From assembly GCA_036558265.1 (NCBI GenBank), contig DATBFY010000570.1, positions 1-25,339 of the forward strand: a stretch of 25,339 nucleotides of DNA, read 5' to 3'. Positions 8,452 to 15,900 of the stretch are shown piece by piece. The position numbers and the translations under genes are program-made. Below the pieces are notes generated by a model. It saw nothing but the letters and a program-made list of their open reading frames with translations. It was not told the origin of the DNA and did no database searches. The DNA comes from RYN-433 sp036558265. Lineage in GTDB: Bacteria > Planctomycetota > Phycisphaerae > Tepidisphaerales > Tepidisphaeraceae. Within the stretch, counting starts at the first letter, position 1. Each line of letters starts with the position of its first letter.

Positions 8452-9057
8452 ATGAACGCCAATCGCCCGATTAACGACCCGCTGCCGGCCCTGCCCGTCC
8501 ACGATCCCGCCGCGGATGCCTGGCGCGCCATGGCCAGGCTCGTGGCGTGGGTTGGCGTGGTGAACAGCGGGTGTAGTCTGATCTGGTTCATTGCCGACTC
8601 TTTCGGTCCGGCCACTGCCATCAGAGCCGTTTGGGATGTGGTGTCCAACGCCTCGGGTGCCAGAATCTCGAATATCCTTCTGGCGATTCAAGAGTGGCTT
8701 GGGTTCATGTTGATGATCGTGCTTCTCATGGGCTCGATGGCGACCTTGCTCCACCGTCGATGGGGCCCGAGCGTCCTGCTCGGGTACAGTTTCGCCGCCG
8801 TCGGCGCGACCGCGTTGTTGATCGCGTGGTTCGTCGACTCATACGTCGAGAATCGGAGCGCGTTCCAACAGGCTCATATTACGCTCGCATCAAACGTCGC
8901 CAATTTCTTGATCGTCGCGGTCCGCGACCTGACCTTTCCCCTGATCGCCTTCGTCGTGATGCGTCATCCGGCGGTGCGCGGTCAGGCGGTCTCCGGCAGA
9001 GCCTTCGAGCCGCTGCCGGCCGCCAGGCTCGCGTCCGCCGAACCCGTCCGCACATAA
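8452..9057 (+). CDS. four-helix integral membrane protein, unknown function (201 aa)
   Basis: Not recognised as a named family. Four hydrophobic segments are visible at about residues 29-48, 82-100, 107-128 and 148-170, with the soluble N-terminal 25 residues and the C-terminal 30 residues probably on the same side. Polar or charged residues inside the membrane region are few (R158, D159 before the last helix). The ATG at 8452 has no strong Shine-Dalgarno. The glycosyltransferase gene starts 36 bp downstream on the same strand, so co-transcription is possible, but nothing ties its function to glycan synthesis. Small DUF-type inner-membrane proteins of this size and layout are common in planctomycetes. 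Confidence 0.75.
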   Translation: MNANRPINDPLPALPVHDPAADAWRAMARLVAWVGVVNSGCSLIWFIADSFGPATAIRAVWDVVSNASGARISNILLAIQEWLGFMLMIVLLMGSMATLLHRRWGPSVLLGYSFAAVGATALLIAWFVDSYVENRSAFQQAHITLASNVANFLIVAVRDLTFPLIAFVVMRHPAVRGQAVSGRAFEPLPAARLASAEPVRT

Positions 9058-9093
9058 GGAATCCTGCGCGCCGTCCCCGCTGCCAACCCCCTC

Positions 9094-10305
9094 ATGAAGA
9101 TCATCCACGTCATCACCCGCCTGATCGTCGGCGGCGCGCAGGAGAACACGCTGCTCTCCTGCCAGGGGCAGCACGACCTGGGGCACGACGTCACGCTGAT
9201 CACCGGCCCGCCGCTGGGGCCCGAGGGCTCGCTGCTCGATCGCGCGACGTCGTACGGCTACAAGGTCGAGTTGATCGACGCGATGCGCCGGGCCGTCCTG
9301 CCGCTGAAAGACCTCAAGACGTATCGCACCTTGCTTGGGCGATTTCGCGATCTGAGGCCCGACGTGGTCCATACCCACTCCTCCAAGGCCGGCATCATCG
9401 GCCGCTGGGCCGCCCACCGCGCGGGCGTACCGGCCGTCATCCATACGATTCATGGCCTGGCGTTCACCGCCTCGACCTCGCGCCTGGTCAACGCGCAGTA
9501 CCGCTGGCTCGAGCGCAAGGCCGCCCCAATTACCACCCGGATCGTGTGCGTCGCCGATGCGATGCGGGATCAATCCCTTGCGGCCCGCATCGGATCGCCC
9601 GGCCAATACGTAACAGTCTATAGCGGCATGGAGACGGCGCCGTTCCTGCGCCCGCCCGTACCGCGGGAGCAGGTTCGGCGCAGCCTGGGCATCGGCGGCG
9701 ATGACGATGTGGTCGTCGGCACGATTGCCCGGCTGTTCTATTTGAAGGGACATGACGACCTGCTGGACCTGGCGCCCGAGCTGTGCCGCCGCTATCCACG
9801 GCTCAAGTTCCTGTGGGTTGGCGATGGCCTGTTGCGCGGGCAGTTTGAGGAGCGGATCGCGAAGATGGGATTGACCGGCCGTTTCATCCTCACGGGGCTC
9901 GTGCCGCCCGCGCGGATTGCCGAGTTGTGCAATGCCATGGACATCCTCGTCCACCCCTCCCGCCGCGAAGGACTCGCCCGCGCCCTGGCGCAGGGCGGGC
10001 TGGCCGGGGTTCCCGTGATCGCGTATGACATCGACGGGAATCGCGAAGGCCTGATCGACGGGCGCAGCGGTTACGTCCTGCCGCCGTTCGATAAACAAAG
10101 GCTCGCCACGGCGCTATCGGACCTGCTCGACGATGCCGACAAACGTAAGAGGATGGGTTCGGCCGGCCGCGCGTTCGCCCTCGCGCGCTTTGACGCCGGC
10201 GTCATGGTCGACGCCCTGGAATCCGTTTACCAATCCGCGCTCGAGGGCAAGCGGGCGGCTCAGACGATCGCATCATCATCCGGGAGCACACAGCATGGGT
10301 CGTAG
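9094..10305 (+). CDS. glycosyltransferase family 4 (GT-B fold)
   Basis: This is a cytoplasmic retaining glycosyltransferase that transfers a sugar from a nucleotide-sugar donor. The N-terminal Rossmann domain begins IIHVITRLIVGGAQENTL, with the donor/acceptor-cleft VHTHSSKAG near residue 95. The C-terminal domain starts around VVGTIARLFYLKGHDDLL (about 210) and has WVGDG, then LVHPSRREGL with E292, and DGNREGLIDG with E318. In the usual EX7E pair the second glutamate (position 300) is Gln. As I recall, relatives with an EGLAR motif also carry Gln there, so this is not evidence of inactivity. At 403 aa the length is typical. The acceptor and product cannot be told from sequence; exopolysaccharide or surface glycan synthesis is the usual role. 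Its stop overlaps the next gene's start by 11 bp. Confidence 0.9.
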   Translation: MKIIHVITRLIVGGAQENTLLSCQGQHDLGHDVTLITGPPLGPEGSLLDRATSYGYKVELIDAMRRAVLPLKDLKTYRTLLGRFRDLRPDVVHTHSSKAGIIGRWAAHRAGVPAVIHTIHGLAFTASTSRLVNAQYRWLERKAAPITTRIVCVADAMRDQSLAARIGSPGQYVTVYSGMETAPFLRPPVPREQVRRSLGIGGDDDVVVGTIARLFYLKGHDDLLDLAPELCRRYPRLKFLWVGDGLLRGQFEERIAKMGLTGRFILTGLVPPARIAELCNAMDILVHPSRREGLARALAQGGLAGVPVIAYDIDGNREGLIDGRSGYVLPPFDKQRLATALSDLLDDADKRKRMGSAGRAFALARFDAGVMVDALESVYQSALEGKRAAQTIASSSGSTQHGS

Positions 10306-12424
10306 GATGAGACTTATTCCAGTGATCGCGATCGTGGCGTTCGCGCTGCCGACGATCCCGTTCAGCCGCGCCGGGCAAGGCCAAACCGTCCCGGACGCCC
10401 GGCGCCCCCGGTCCGCCGCGACGACCGCCGCCCCGACGACCAACCCCGTCAAATCGCTCCTCGCAGATGAGCAAAGCCAGCTCGAGCGCGAGGTCGCCAC
10501 CCGTATGCTGCGGCGGGCGGATCTGGCGATCGACCGCCGGCCGCGGCTCGAGCTGGAAATCGACCTGCGCATCCTCGAGCGCGGCATGATCGCCAACGCC
10601 GCCAATGCGAAGTTCGAGAGCGCCGAGCAGGCCAACGCCTGGCTTCGCGCCAAGCAGATGCGCGACGCCGTCAAGTCGTTCGAGGACGCGCTCGCCCAGG
10701 ACACCAGCCACCCCTCGACGTCGCAGCAGCAGGCGATCGGCGACCTGCACAAGCTCAGTTTCACGCCGGTCGTCGCATCCGATGAGTTCTGCCGCTCCGC
10801 CGCGCTGGCGTTCATCAACGCCGTCAACGCCTCGCCCGTGACGGCCGCCGCGCTCGTGCCGCTGCGCCCGCATCCGGTCGCGGGCGAAGCCTCCGCCGCG
10901 GATAAACCGCCGACCATCGCCGAACTGACGGAGCAGGTGCAGCGCCTGGCGGCCCTCTCGATCCCGTTGCGCCAGCAGCTCCTCGCGCTCGCCGCCGCCG
11001 CCGCAAAGGAAAAGGACGACAAAAGCCTCCATGCGCTGCTGCAGCAATCCGTCGAGCTCGCCAGGGGTTTGCAGAGCAACACGGCCGTCAATCCCGAGTC
11101 GCGCACGATGATCGAGTCGCAGCTCGCCGAGGGCATCGTCCTCTACACCGACCCGCGCACGCGCGAGGCCGGCAAATCCCGCATCGACAACCTCAGCCAG
11201 TACCGCCAGACCGTCACGCGCATCGACAAGCTCAAGCTGTCCGGCCAGCAGATGGACCAGCTCGCCCCGGCGTTCGCGTGGGCACAGGCCAACCCGGATT
11301 CGGGCCAGCGGCTCCTCGCCGACATCGAGCAGTTCTTCGACACGACGGCGCGGTTCGATGCGCTGCCCACGAGCCCGGGGGCCGTCCCCGCCACGCTCAA
11401 GCGCGCCGCCGAGGACGCCCGCGCCCAGTTTGGCAAGGCGCGGTCGGCGTTCATGACCGCCGCCGCCCACCTCTCGCCCGCCACGACCACCACGTTCGAG
11501 ATCGACCAGACGCTGGACGAGGTCAAGCGCCTTTACAACGTCGCCGACGATTTGATGGCCATGGGCCCGAGTCTCGACACGCTCAACGGCTTGAAGATCC
11601 GTCCCGTCGGCGCGCTGGAGAAGCGCGTGACCACCGCCGCCTACGTCGCCGTCGCGCCGGCACTGTCCCCCAACCGAAATGACGGCCAGAAGTACCTCAA
11701 CTCCGTCCACACGCTCGCCAACCTCGCCCACGCGCTGGCGGCCAGGCCGCTATCGGAGCTGCCGTCGAACGTCGTCCAGGGCTGGGCCGGTGGCCGCGTC
11801 GAGCCCTTTGAGAACCGCTGGAAAGCGGTCATCGTGGAATTGGCCGGAAGCCTGATCGCCGGTTCGATCGACCTCGACGCCGGCAAGGTCGTGCGCCTCC
11901 ATACGGCGCAGGCGCTGGGGGATGGGCTCCGCACGGCCGCCCAGCTCGAAGCCGCGCTGCCCAGGACCCCCGCGCTCGCCCGCTGGGCCGACTGGTCGAT
12001 CGAGCCGGCGACGCTCCAGGCCGTCCTCTCGCCCTATCGCGACGCCACCGCCGCCGCCCTCTTCGGCTACGCTGCCGACAACCTCGACGCCGTCGAGAAG
12101 TGGCAGCGCCTGACCGGCCGCTATCAGCCGCTGATCGCCCTGATCCTCCGCGACACCGCCAACTACGCCGACGCCTGCCAGAACTTCCCCATCGGCCTGG
12201 CGGCCGAGGTCAGCCGCCTCGCCACACCTTTTGAAAACGCCCCCTTCGCGACCGAACGCTTCGCCAGTTACGCGATCAACGTCTGGGCCCTCTTCGAGCG
12301 GATCGGCGACTACGAACAGGCCGACCACATCAGCCTCACCCTCGCCAAGCGCCTGGCCAGGGACCTGAGGCTCGACCTGAAGATCGACGAATCGCCCATC
12401 GGTGCCAAGAAGTCCAAGCCGTAA
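10295..12424 (+). CDS. exported alpha-helical protein of unknown function (709 aa)
   Basis: The ATG at 10295 overlaps the end of the glycosyltransferase gene by 11 bp and has GGGAG 8 nt upstream. An in-frame ATG at 10307 lies too far from that site. A signal peptide is clear: basic start, hydrophobic core 7-20, cleavage after SRA (residue 26). The mature protein is Ala- and Leu-rich, with long amphipathic helices throughout (for example residues about 45-175 and 200-330) and few aromatic residues until the last quarter. It resembles helical-repeat or coiled-coil periplasmic proteins, but no TPR consensus or other named domain could be assigned by eye. Coupling to a GT4 gene suggests a role in envelope or exopolysaccharide metabolism (inference only). 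No catalytic motif was found. Confidence 0.8.
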   Translation: MGRRMRLIPVIAIVAFALPTIPFSRAGQGQTVPDARRPRSAATTAAPTTNPVKSLLADEQSQLEREVATRMLRRADLAIDRRPRLELEIDLRILERGMIANAANAKFESAEQANAWLRAKQMRDAVKSFEDALAQDTSHPSTSQQQAIGDLHKLSFTPVVASDEFCRSAALAFINAVNASPVTAAALVPLRPHPVAGEASAADKPPTIAELTEQVQRLAALSIPLRQQLLALAAAAAKEKDDKSLHALLQQSVELARGLQSNTAVNPESRTMIESQLAEGIVLYTDPRTREAGKSRIDNLSQYRQTVTRIDKLKLSGQQMDQLAPAFAWAQANPDSGQRLLADIEQFFDTTARFDALPTSPGAVPATLKRAAEDARAQFGKARSAFMTAAAHLSPATTTTFEIDQTLDEVKRLYNVADDLMAMGPSLDTLNGLKIRPVGALEKRVTTAAYVAVAPALSPNRNDGQKYLNSVHTLANLAHALAARPLSELPSNVVQGWAGGRVEPFENRWKAVIVELAGSLIAGSIDLDAGKVVRLHTAQALGDGLRTAAQLEAALPRTPALARWADWSIEPATLQAVLSPYRDATAAALFGYAADNLDAVEKWQRLTGRYQPLIALILRDTANYADACQNFPIGLAAEVSRLATPFENAPFATERFASYAINVWALFERIGDYEQADHISLTLAKRLARDLRLDLKIDESPIGAKKSKP

Positions 12425-12462
12425 AGCCTGTCGGCCCGCGCCCGCCTATCATCCCCTGCCGT

Positions 12463-12476
12463 CACTCAGCACTCAG
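12463..12476 (+). repeat. two-unit heptamer repeat (CACTCAG)2
   Basis: Two exact tandem copies of CACTCAG end 9 bp before the deacetylase start codon at 12486. Two copies alone could be chance. It is listed because three longer heptamer arrays sit at other gene boundaries here. Confidence 0.6.
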
Positions 12477-12485
12477 GATCGACTT

Positions 12486-13163
12486 ATGTCTTCCATCGTC
12501 GTCGTCGGCCCGCACCCGGATGACCAGGAACTGGGCATGGGCGGCAGCATCGCCCGCCTCGCCCGCCAGGGACACACCGTCCACCTGATCGACATGACCA
12601 ACGGCGAGCCCACCCCCTTCGGCTCGGTCGAAACCCGCGCCAAAGAGGCCGCCGAAGCGGCCAAGATCCTCGGCGTCACGCGCAGCCTCCTCGGCCTGAA
12701 GAATCGCCAGGTTACGCACGATATCGAATCCCGCCACAAGCTCGCCGCGCTCTACCGCGTCCACCGTCCCAACGTGATCTTCGTGCCATTCCCGATCGAC
12801 GCCCACCCCGACCACGTCGCCGTCACCCGGATCGCCGAGGACGCCCGCTTCGACGCCAAGCTCACCAGGACCGACATTCCCGGCGAGCCCTGGCACCCCA
12901 AACGCATCATCTACTACTATTGCACGCACCTCCGCATGAACTTCGTGCCCACCTTCTGCCTCGACGTCAGCGACCAGATCGACCAGAAGATGGCCGCCAT
13001 CGCGGCGTACAAGTCCCAGTTCACCCACAACGCCGCCGGCGACGTGCCCGCCCAGGTCAGGACCGCCAATGGCTACTTCGGTACGCGCATCGGCACGCCC
13101 TACGCCGAACCGTTCTTTACCCACGAGGTTCTTGGATTTTCGGGCCTAAGTGAGCTCGTCTAA
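12486..13163 (+). CDS. PIG-L/LmbE family N-acetyl-sugar deacetylase (BshB1-like)
   Basis: This is a zinc-dependent deacetylase of the PIG-L superfamily, which removes acetyl from N-acetylglucosaminyl compounds. The zinc motif PHPDDQELGMGG is at residues 9-20 (H10 and D13 are expected ligands, D12 the expected base). The second motif DAHPDHVAVT near residue 102 supplies the third ligand. The pattern TNGEPTPFGSVETRAKEAAEAAKILGV closely follows bacillithiol deacetylases (BshB1), and 225 aa is a normal length. The ATG at 12486 matches the start of the first strand (SIVVVGPHPDD); codons upstream in the frame are Pro/Arg-rich filler. No BshA or BshC is in the window, so the substrate is left open. 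It converges on the 63-aa gene with 9 bp between stops. Confidence 0.9.
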   Translation: MSSIVVVGPHPDDQELGMGGSIARLARQGHTVHLIDMTNGEPTPFGSVETRAKEAAEAAKILGVTRSLLGLKNRQVTHDIESRHKLAALYRVHRPNVIFVPFPIDAHPDHVAVTRIAEDARFDAKLTRTDIPGEPWHPKRIIYYYCTHLRMNFVPTFCLDVSDQIDQKMAAIAAYKSQFTHNAAGDVPAQVRTANGYFGTRIGTPYAEPFFTHEVLGFSGLSELV

Positions 13164-13172
13164 TCCCGGCGC

Positions 13173-13364
13173 TCAATCCCCTGTTCGCGGCGCCGCATCC
13201 TGGCGGCCGCACTCGAATTCCTCACCCGTCCCGCCGCTCTCGTCCTTCACTTTCCGATTGGCGCCTTTGGCCACCACCTGCCCGCGGTCCCGCCCGCTCT
13301 CCAGCGGGTCGCCCGATTCGGGCGCGCTGCAGGGATCGTCTTTCATCTTGTTGGGCTCGCTCAT
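13173..13364 (-). CDS. small charged hypothetical protein (63 aa)
   Basis: A near-consensus ribosome binding site AAAGGAG (complement of 13370-13376) sits 5 nt before an ATG at 13364, which argues strongly that this short frame is translated. The product is polar and rich in Asp, Glu, Gly, Lys and Ser, with two cysteines (residues 12 and 52). It has no hydrophobic core, so it is probably disordered. It lies 55 bp downstream of the HAD gene on the same strand and may be the last gene of that operon. Function unknown. Confidence 0.65.
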   Translation of the reverse strand: MSEPNKMKDDPCSAPESGDPLESGRDRGQVVAKGANRKVKDESGGTGEEFECGRQDAAPRTGD

Positions 13365-13419
13365 GCTGTCTCCTTTCGACAAAGGAAACTGAGCAACCCC
13401 CGTGCCGACCGCCCGCGCG

Positions 13420-14223
13420 TCACGCCCCCACCTCGGCCACCGCCGTCGAATTGATCGCCAGCAGCGGCATCAGGTCCGAGATCCGCCGGATCACGTGATC
13501 GGCGATCCGGTGCGGCCGCAGGTTCGCGAACGGCTGCTTGAGCGCCGTCCGCATCCCCATCCGCCGCGCCCCGACGATGTCGGTCTTGATCAGGTCCCCC
13601 ACAAACAGCGTCTCGCGCGCCGTGACACCAAGCCGCCCCAGCGCCGCCTCGAAGATCCGCCGATCCGGCTTGCGATATCCCGTCTCGCTCGAATAGACCC
13701 GCACCGGGAAGAATTCGAGCAGCCCCACGTCCGCGAGGTGACGGTCGTGGACGAACCCCGGCACGAACGTGTTGGAGATCACGCCAAGCCGCAATCCCGC
13801 CTCGCGCATCGTCGCCAGGGCCGCAAGCAATCCGTCCTCCACCCGCGTGTGCCGGGTCAACGGTTCGTACCACATCCACGCCAGGTCGCGCAGAAGGCCG
13901 TCCTCGGTCGGCAGCCCCATGCGCTGGTGAAACCGCCGCAACAGCTCGAACGAGCTGAACTCCCGCCGCCGCAGCTTCGCCCAGAAGTACGCCCACCGCA
14001 CCGCGCGAAAGTGCCCGCGCGCGTACCGCTCGAACGCGGGCAGCCGCGCCCCCAGCCCCGCCAGGTGATCGTACGTCACCCGCGCCGCCTCCCGGAACAC
14101 CGCCCGCGTGTCCATCGGCTCGAAGTCCAGCAGCGTGTCCCCGAAGTCGAACAGCACCGCCCGAATCGCCCGCGCGGTCAGGACGTCCTCATTCCTCGAT
14201 CCTCTATCCTCGATCTGGGTCAT
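13420..14223 (-). CDS. HAD superfamily hydrolase (267 aa)
   Basis: A haloacid-dehalogenase-type phosphatase or hydrolase. Motif I is FDFGDTLLD (nucleophile D26, acid/base D28+1 = D29), motif II is VISNT, motif III is the lysine in YRKPDRRIFEAAL, and motif IV is FVGDLIKTDIVGA. A helical cap (about residues 40-140) lies between motifs I and II, as in subfamily IA. Substrate unknown; sugar- or phosphoglycolate-type phosphates are typical. The ATG at 14223 overlaps the elbB stop as ATGA, so translation is probably coupled. Residues 4-13 are encoded by a degenerate heptamer array (14186-14213), making the N-terminal extension before motif I look like translated spacer rather than conserved protein. 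A later start cannot be excluded. Confidence 0.88.
   Translation of the reverse strand: MTQIEDRGSRNEDVLTARAIRAVLFDFGDTLLDFEPMDTRAVFREAARVTYDHLAGLGARLPAFERYARGHFRAVRWAYFWAKLRRREFSSFELLRRFHQRMGLPTEDGLLRDLAWMWYEPLTRHTRVEDGLLAALATMREAGLRLGVISNTFVPGFVHDRHLADVGLLEFFPVRVYSSETGYRKPDRRIFEAALGRLGVTARETLFVGDLIKTDIVGARRMGMRTALKQPFANLRPHRIADHVIRRISDLMPLLAINSTAVAEVGA
14186..14213. repeat. four-unit degenerate heptamer array (TCCTCNN)
   Basis: TCCTCAT, TCCTCGA, TCCTCTA and TCCTCGA follow each other without gaps. The array lies 7 bp inside the elbB/HAD boundary, within the first codons of the HAD frame. Seven-bp periodicity out of phase with codons is not expected from protein selection. Confidence 0.8.
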
Positions 14224-14882
14224 CTTGCCTTCGCCATCCTCAGCACTTCCTCCACCATCCGTTCGGCCCCCTGGAATACGATCCACGGTCCCACCTCGTT
14301 CATATAACAGGGCGTCGTCGCGATCCTATTCCCCTCGTCCACGCAGACGCCGGTCGGCTCGGTGTTCACGTGCCGGCCGCCCATCGAGTTGATCGCGTCC
14401 GCCGTGCCCTTGTCCGTCCCGATCGTGAGCTGCGGCGAATGCTTCCCCAGGATCCGCGCCGCCAGCACCGGCGCGATGCAGGCGAACCCGATCGGCTTGC
14501 GCGCCGCGTGCATCTCGGTCACCAGCCGCGACACCTCCGGGTTCACCGTGCAGTTCGCCCCCGCCGACGCGAAATTCGACAGGTTCTTCGCCGCCCCGAA
14601 CCCGCCCGGGAAGACCAGCGCATCCAGGTCGGCGGCCTTGACCCTGGCGATGTCGGTGACCTTCCCCCGCGCGATCCGCGCCGATTCGTCCATCACGTTC
14701 CGCGAATGCGAATCGGCCTGCTTCGTCAGATGATTCACCACGCCCGACTGCGCCACGTTGGGCGCCAGGCACGTGATCTGAGCGCCTCGCTTGTCCAGCG
14801 CCACCAGGATCGCCACCGCCTCGGTGATCTCCGTCCCGTCGAACACCCCGCACCCGCTGAGCACCACGCCAACTTTTGCCAT
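14220..14882 (-). CDS. elbB: isoprenoid biosynthesis glyoxalase ElbB (DJ-1/PfpI family)
   Basis: A cytoplasmic DJ-1/PfpI-superfamily protein. E. coli ElbB has glyoxalase activity and has been linked to isoprenoid synthesis. The start SGCGVFDGTEITEAV, the GGFGAAKNLSNFA block (residues 93-105) and the nucleophile-elbow GFACIAPVLAA with C135 are typical, and 220 aa matches the 217 aa usual for the family. The C-terminal CYMNEVGPWIVFQGAERMVEEVL is also characteristic. The ATG at 14882 is preferred because AGGAGG lies 6 nt upstream; six extra codons to 14900 would cover that site. A TATAAT on this strand (14914-14909) lies about 27 bp before the start codon. It overlaps the HAD gene by 4 bp and is divergent from the 4-TM membrane protein gene. 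Confidence 0.93.
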   Translation of the reverse strand: MAKVGVVLSGCGVFDGTEITEAVAILVALDKRGAQITCLAPNVAQSGVVNHLTKQADSHSRNVMDESARIARGKVTDIARVKAADLDALVFPGGFGAAKNLSNFASAGANCTVNPEVSRLVTEMHAARKPIGFACIAPVLAARILGKHSPQLTIGTDKGTADAINSMGGRHVNTEPTGVCVDEGNRIATTPCYMNEVGPWIVFQGAERMVEEVLRMAKAR

Positions 14883-14908
14883 CACGGCCTCCTGTCGCAA
14901 CCCGATCT

Positions 14909-14914
14909 ATTATA
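14909..14914 (-). promoter_or_regulatory. candidate -10 element for elbB
   Basis: On the minus strand this is a perfect TATAAT, in an AT-rich core (14908-14915) flanked by GATC words. The expected transcript start is about 20 nt before the elbB start codon. No good -35 is seen at 17 bp, where telomere-like heptamers occupy the position. Confidence 0.4.
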
Positions 14915-14920
14915 AGATCC

Positions 14921-14948
14921 AAACCCGCAACCCTAAACCCGAAACCCC
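14921..14948. repeat. four-unit telomere-like heptamer array (AAACCCN)
   Basis: AAACCCG, CAACCCT, AAACCCG and AAACCCC are contiguous. The array ends 4 bp before the ATG at 14953, where a ribosome binding site would normally lie, and upstream of the elbB -10 on the other strand. Confidence 0.85.
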
Positions 14949-14952
14949 GACT

Positions 14953-15444
14953 ATGCCCATTCTTGTCATCCTCAGCCGTTACCTGCACATCATCGCCGCG
15001 GCCCTCGTGATCGGCAGCCTGTTTTTCATGCGCGTCATCCTGCCGCTCGGGTTAGCGCAAGCCGATGCCGCGTCGCGCGAGCCGGTGTTCCTCCGTTGCC
15101 GCCGGGTCTTCAAGATGCTCATCCACACCTGCATCCTCCTGCTCCTCCTGACCGGCGCCTTCAACACCTGGCGCGCCTGGGATGACTACAAGATTCACCG
15201 CCATGTGATGCACTTGTGGGGGCCGCACATGTTCCTCGGGGTGGCCGCGATGGTGATTGCGCTGCTCTTGCTCGCGCCAAAAGAACCCCCGCGCTGGCAC
15301 CGCAGCGGGGCTGCGATCAACCTCTTGATCCTCTTCCTGGCCGTCCTTTGTGCGTCCAGCCTCAAATACGTGCGGGATTCCGCGATGCGGGATCGTGCCA
15401 ACCGCCAGACCGCTCCGACCACCCTCCCCGCCGATCAGCGGTGA
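14953..15444 (+). CDS. four-helix membrane protein, CopD-like (163 aa)
   Basis: Four transmembrane helices are visible at about residues 5-33, 53-72, 89-108 and 118-137. Histidines lie in or next to them (H12 in SRYLHI, H58 in MLIHT, H87 and H92 in HLWGPHMF), an arrangement seen in CopD-like and other heme- or metal-associated four-helix membrane proteins. That assignment is tentative. The ATG at 14953 is chosen because the hydrophobic segment starts there; the region before it is the heptamer array, and there is no Shine-Dalgarno. It is followed after 4 bp by arfB, so the two are probably co-transcribed. No signal peptide distinct from helix 1. Confidence 0.75.
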   Translation: MPILVILSRYLHIIAAALVIGSLFFMRVILPLGLAQADAASREPVFLRCRRVFKMLIHTCILLLLLTGAFNTWRAWDDYKIHRHVMHLWGPHMFLGVAAMVIALLLLAPKEPPRWHRSGAAINLLILFLAVLCASSLKYVRDSAMRDRANRQTAPTTLPADQR

Positions 15445-15448
15445 CCCG

Positions 15449-15883
15449 ATGCCCCCGGATTCCTCCTCGATCCTCCTCGCGCCCGGGGTCTTTGCTCCCG
15501 AGTCCGCGCTGCGCCTCCAATATTCGCGCAGTTCGGGCCCGGGCGGGCAGAACGTCAACAAGGTCAACACGCGGGTCCAGCTTTGGGTGCCGCTTGAAGC
15601 GATCATGGGTCTGCGCGAATCGGCGCTGGCGCGACTGCGTCAAATTGCCGGATCGCGGCTGACCGCCGCCAACGAATTGCACCTGGTTGCGGAAACCGAG
15701 CGCACCCAGGAAGGCAACCGCGGCGCCGTCTTGGACCGGCTGCGGCTGCTGATCCAACAAGCGATCAAGGAACCCAAGCGCCGCAAGAAGACCAAACCCT
15801 CCAGGGGCGCCCGCGAGCGCCGCCTCCAGGGAAAGAAGACCCGCAGCCAGACCAAGTCCCAGCGGCGCTTCCGCCACGAATGA
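15449..15883 (+). CDS. arfB: peptidyl-tRNA hydrolase ArfB / alternative ribosome-rescue factor
   Basis: ArfB (YaeJ) hydrolyses peptidyl-tRNA on ribosomes stalled at the 3' end of non-stop mRNA. The class-I release-factor motif SSGPGGQNVNKVNTRV is at residues 28-43, with the catalytic GGQ at 32-34. The tail from about 108 is extremely basic (KKTKPSRGARERR, GKKTRSQTKSQRR), matching the tail that reads the empty mRNA channel. At 144 aa it has the size of ArfB (about 140), not of full RF1/RF2, and it lacks a codon-recognition domain. The start ATG at 15449 is 4 bp after the upstream stop. The next frame has an ATGA overlap at 15880, though a start at 15901 is more likely. Confidence 0.92.
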   Translation: MPPDSSSILLAPGVFAPESALRLQYSRSSGPGGQNVNKVNTRVQLWVPLEAIMGLRESALARLRQIAGSRLTAANELHLVAETERTQEGNRGAVLDRLRLLIQQAIKEPKRRKKTKPSRGARERRLQGKKTRSQTKSQRRFRHE

Positions 15884-15900
15884 CCCATGAGGAATCGAAC

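Noticed and set aside
9094..13163. GT4 plus BshB1-like deacetylase as a bacillithiol pathway
   Set aside because: The glycosyltransferase start (ITRLIVGGAQENT) does not look like BshA, no BshC is present, and a 709-aa unrelated gene separates the two. Shared family membership is not enough.
14921..14948. CRISPR or true telomeric repeat
   Set aside because: Only four degenerate 7-bp units without spacers, located inside a bacterial gene-dense region.
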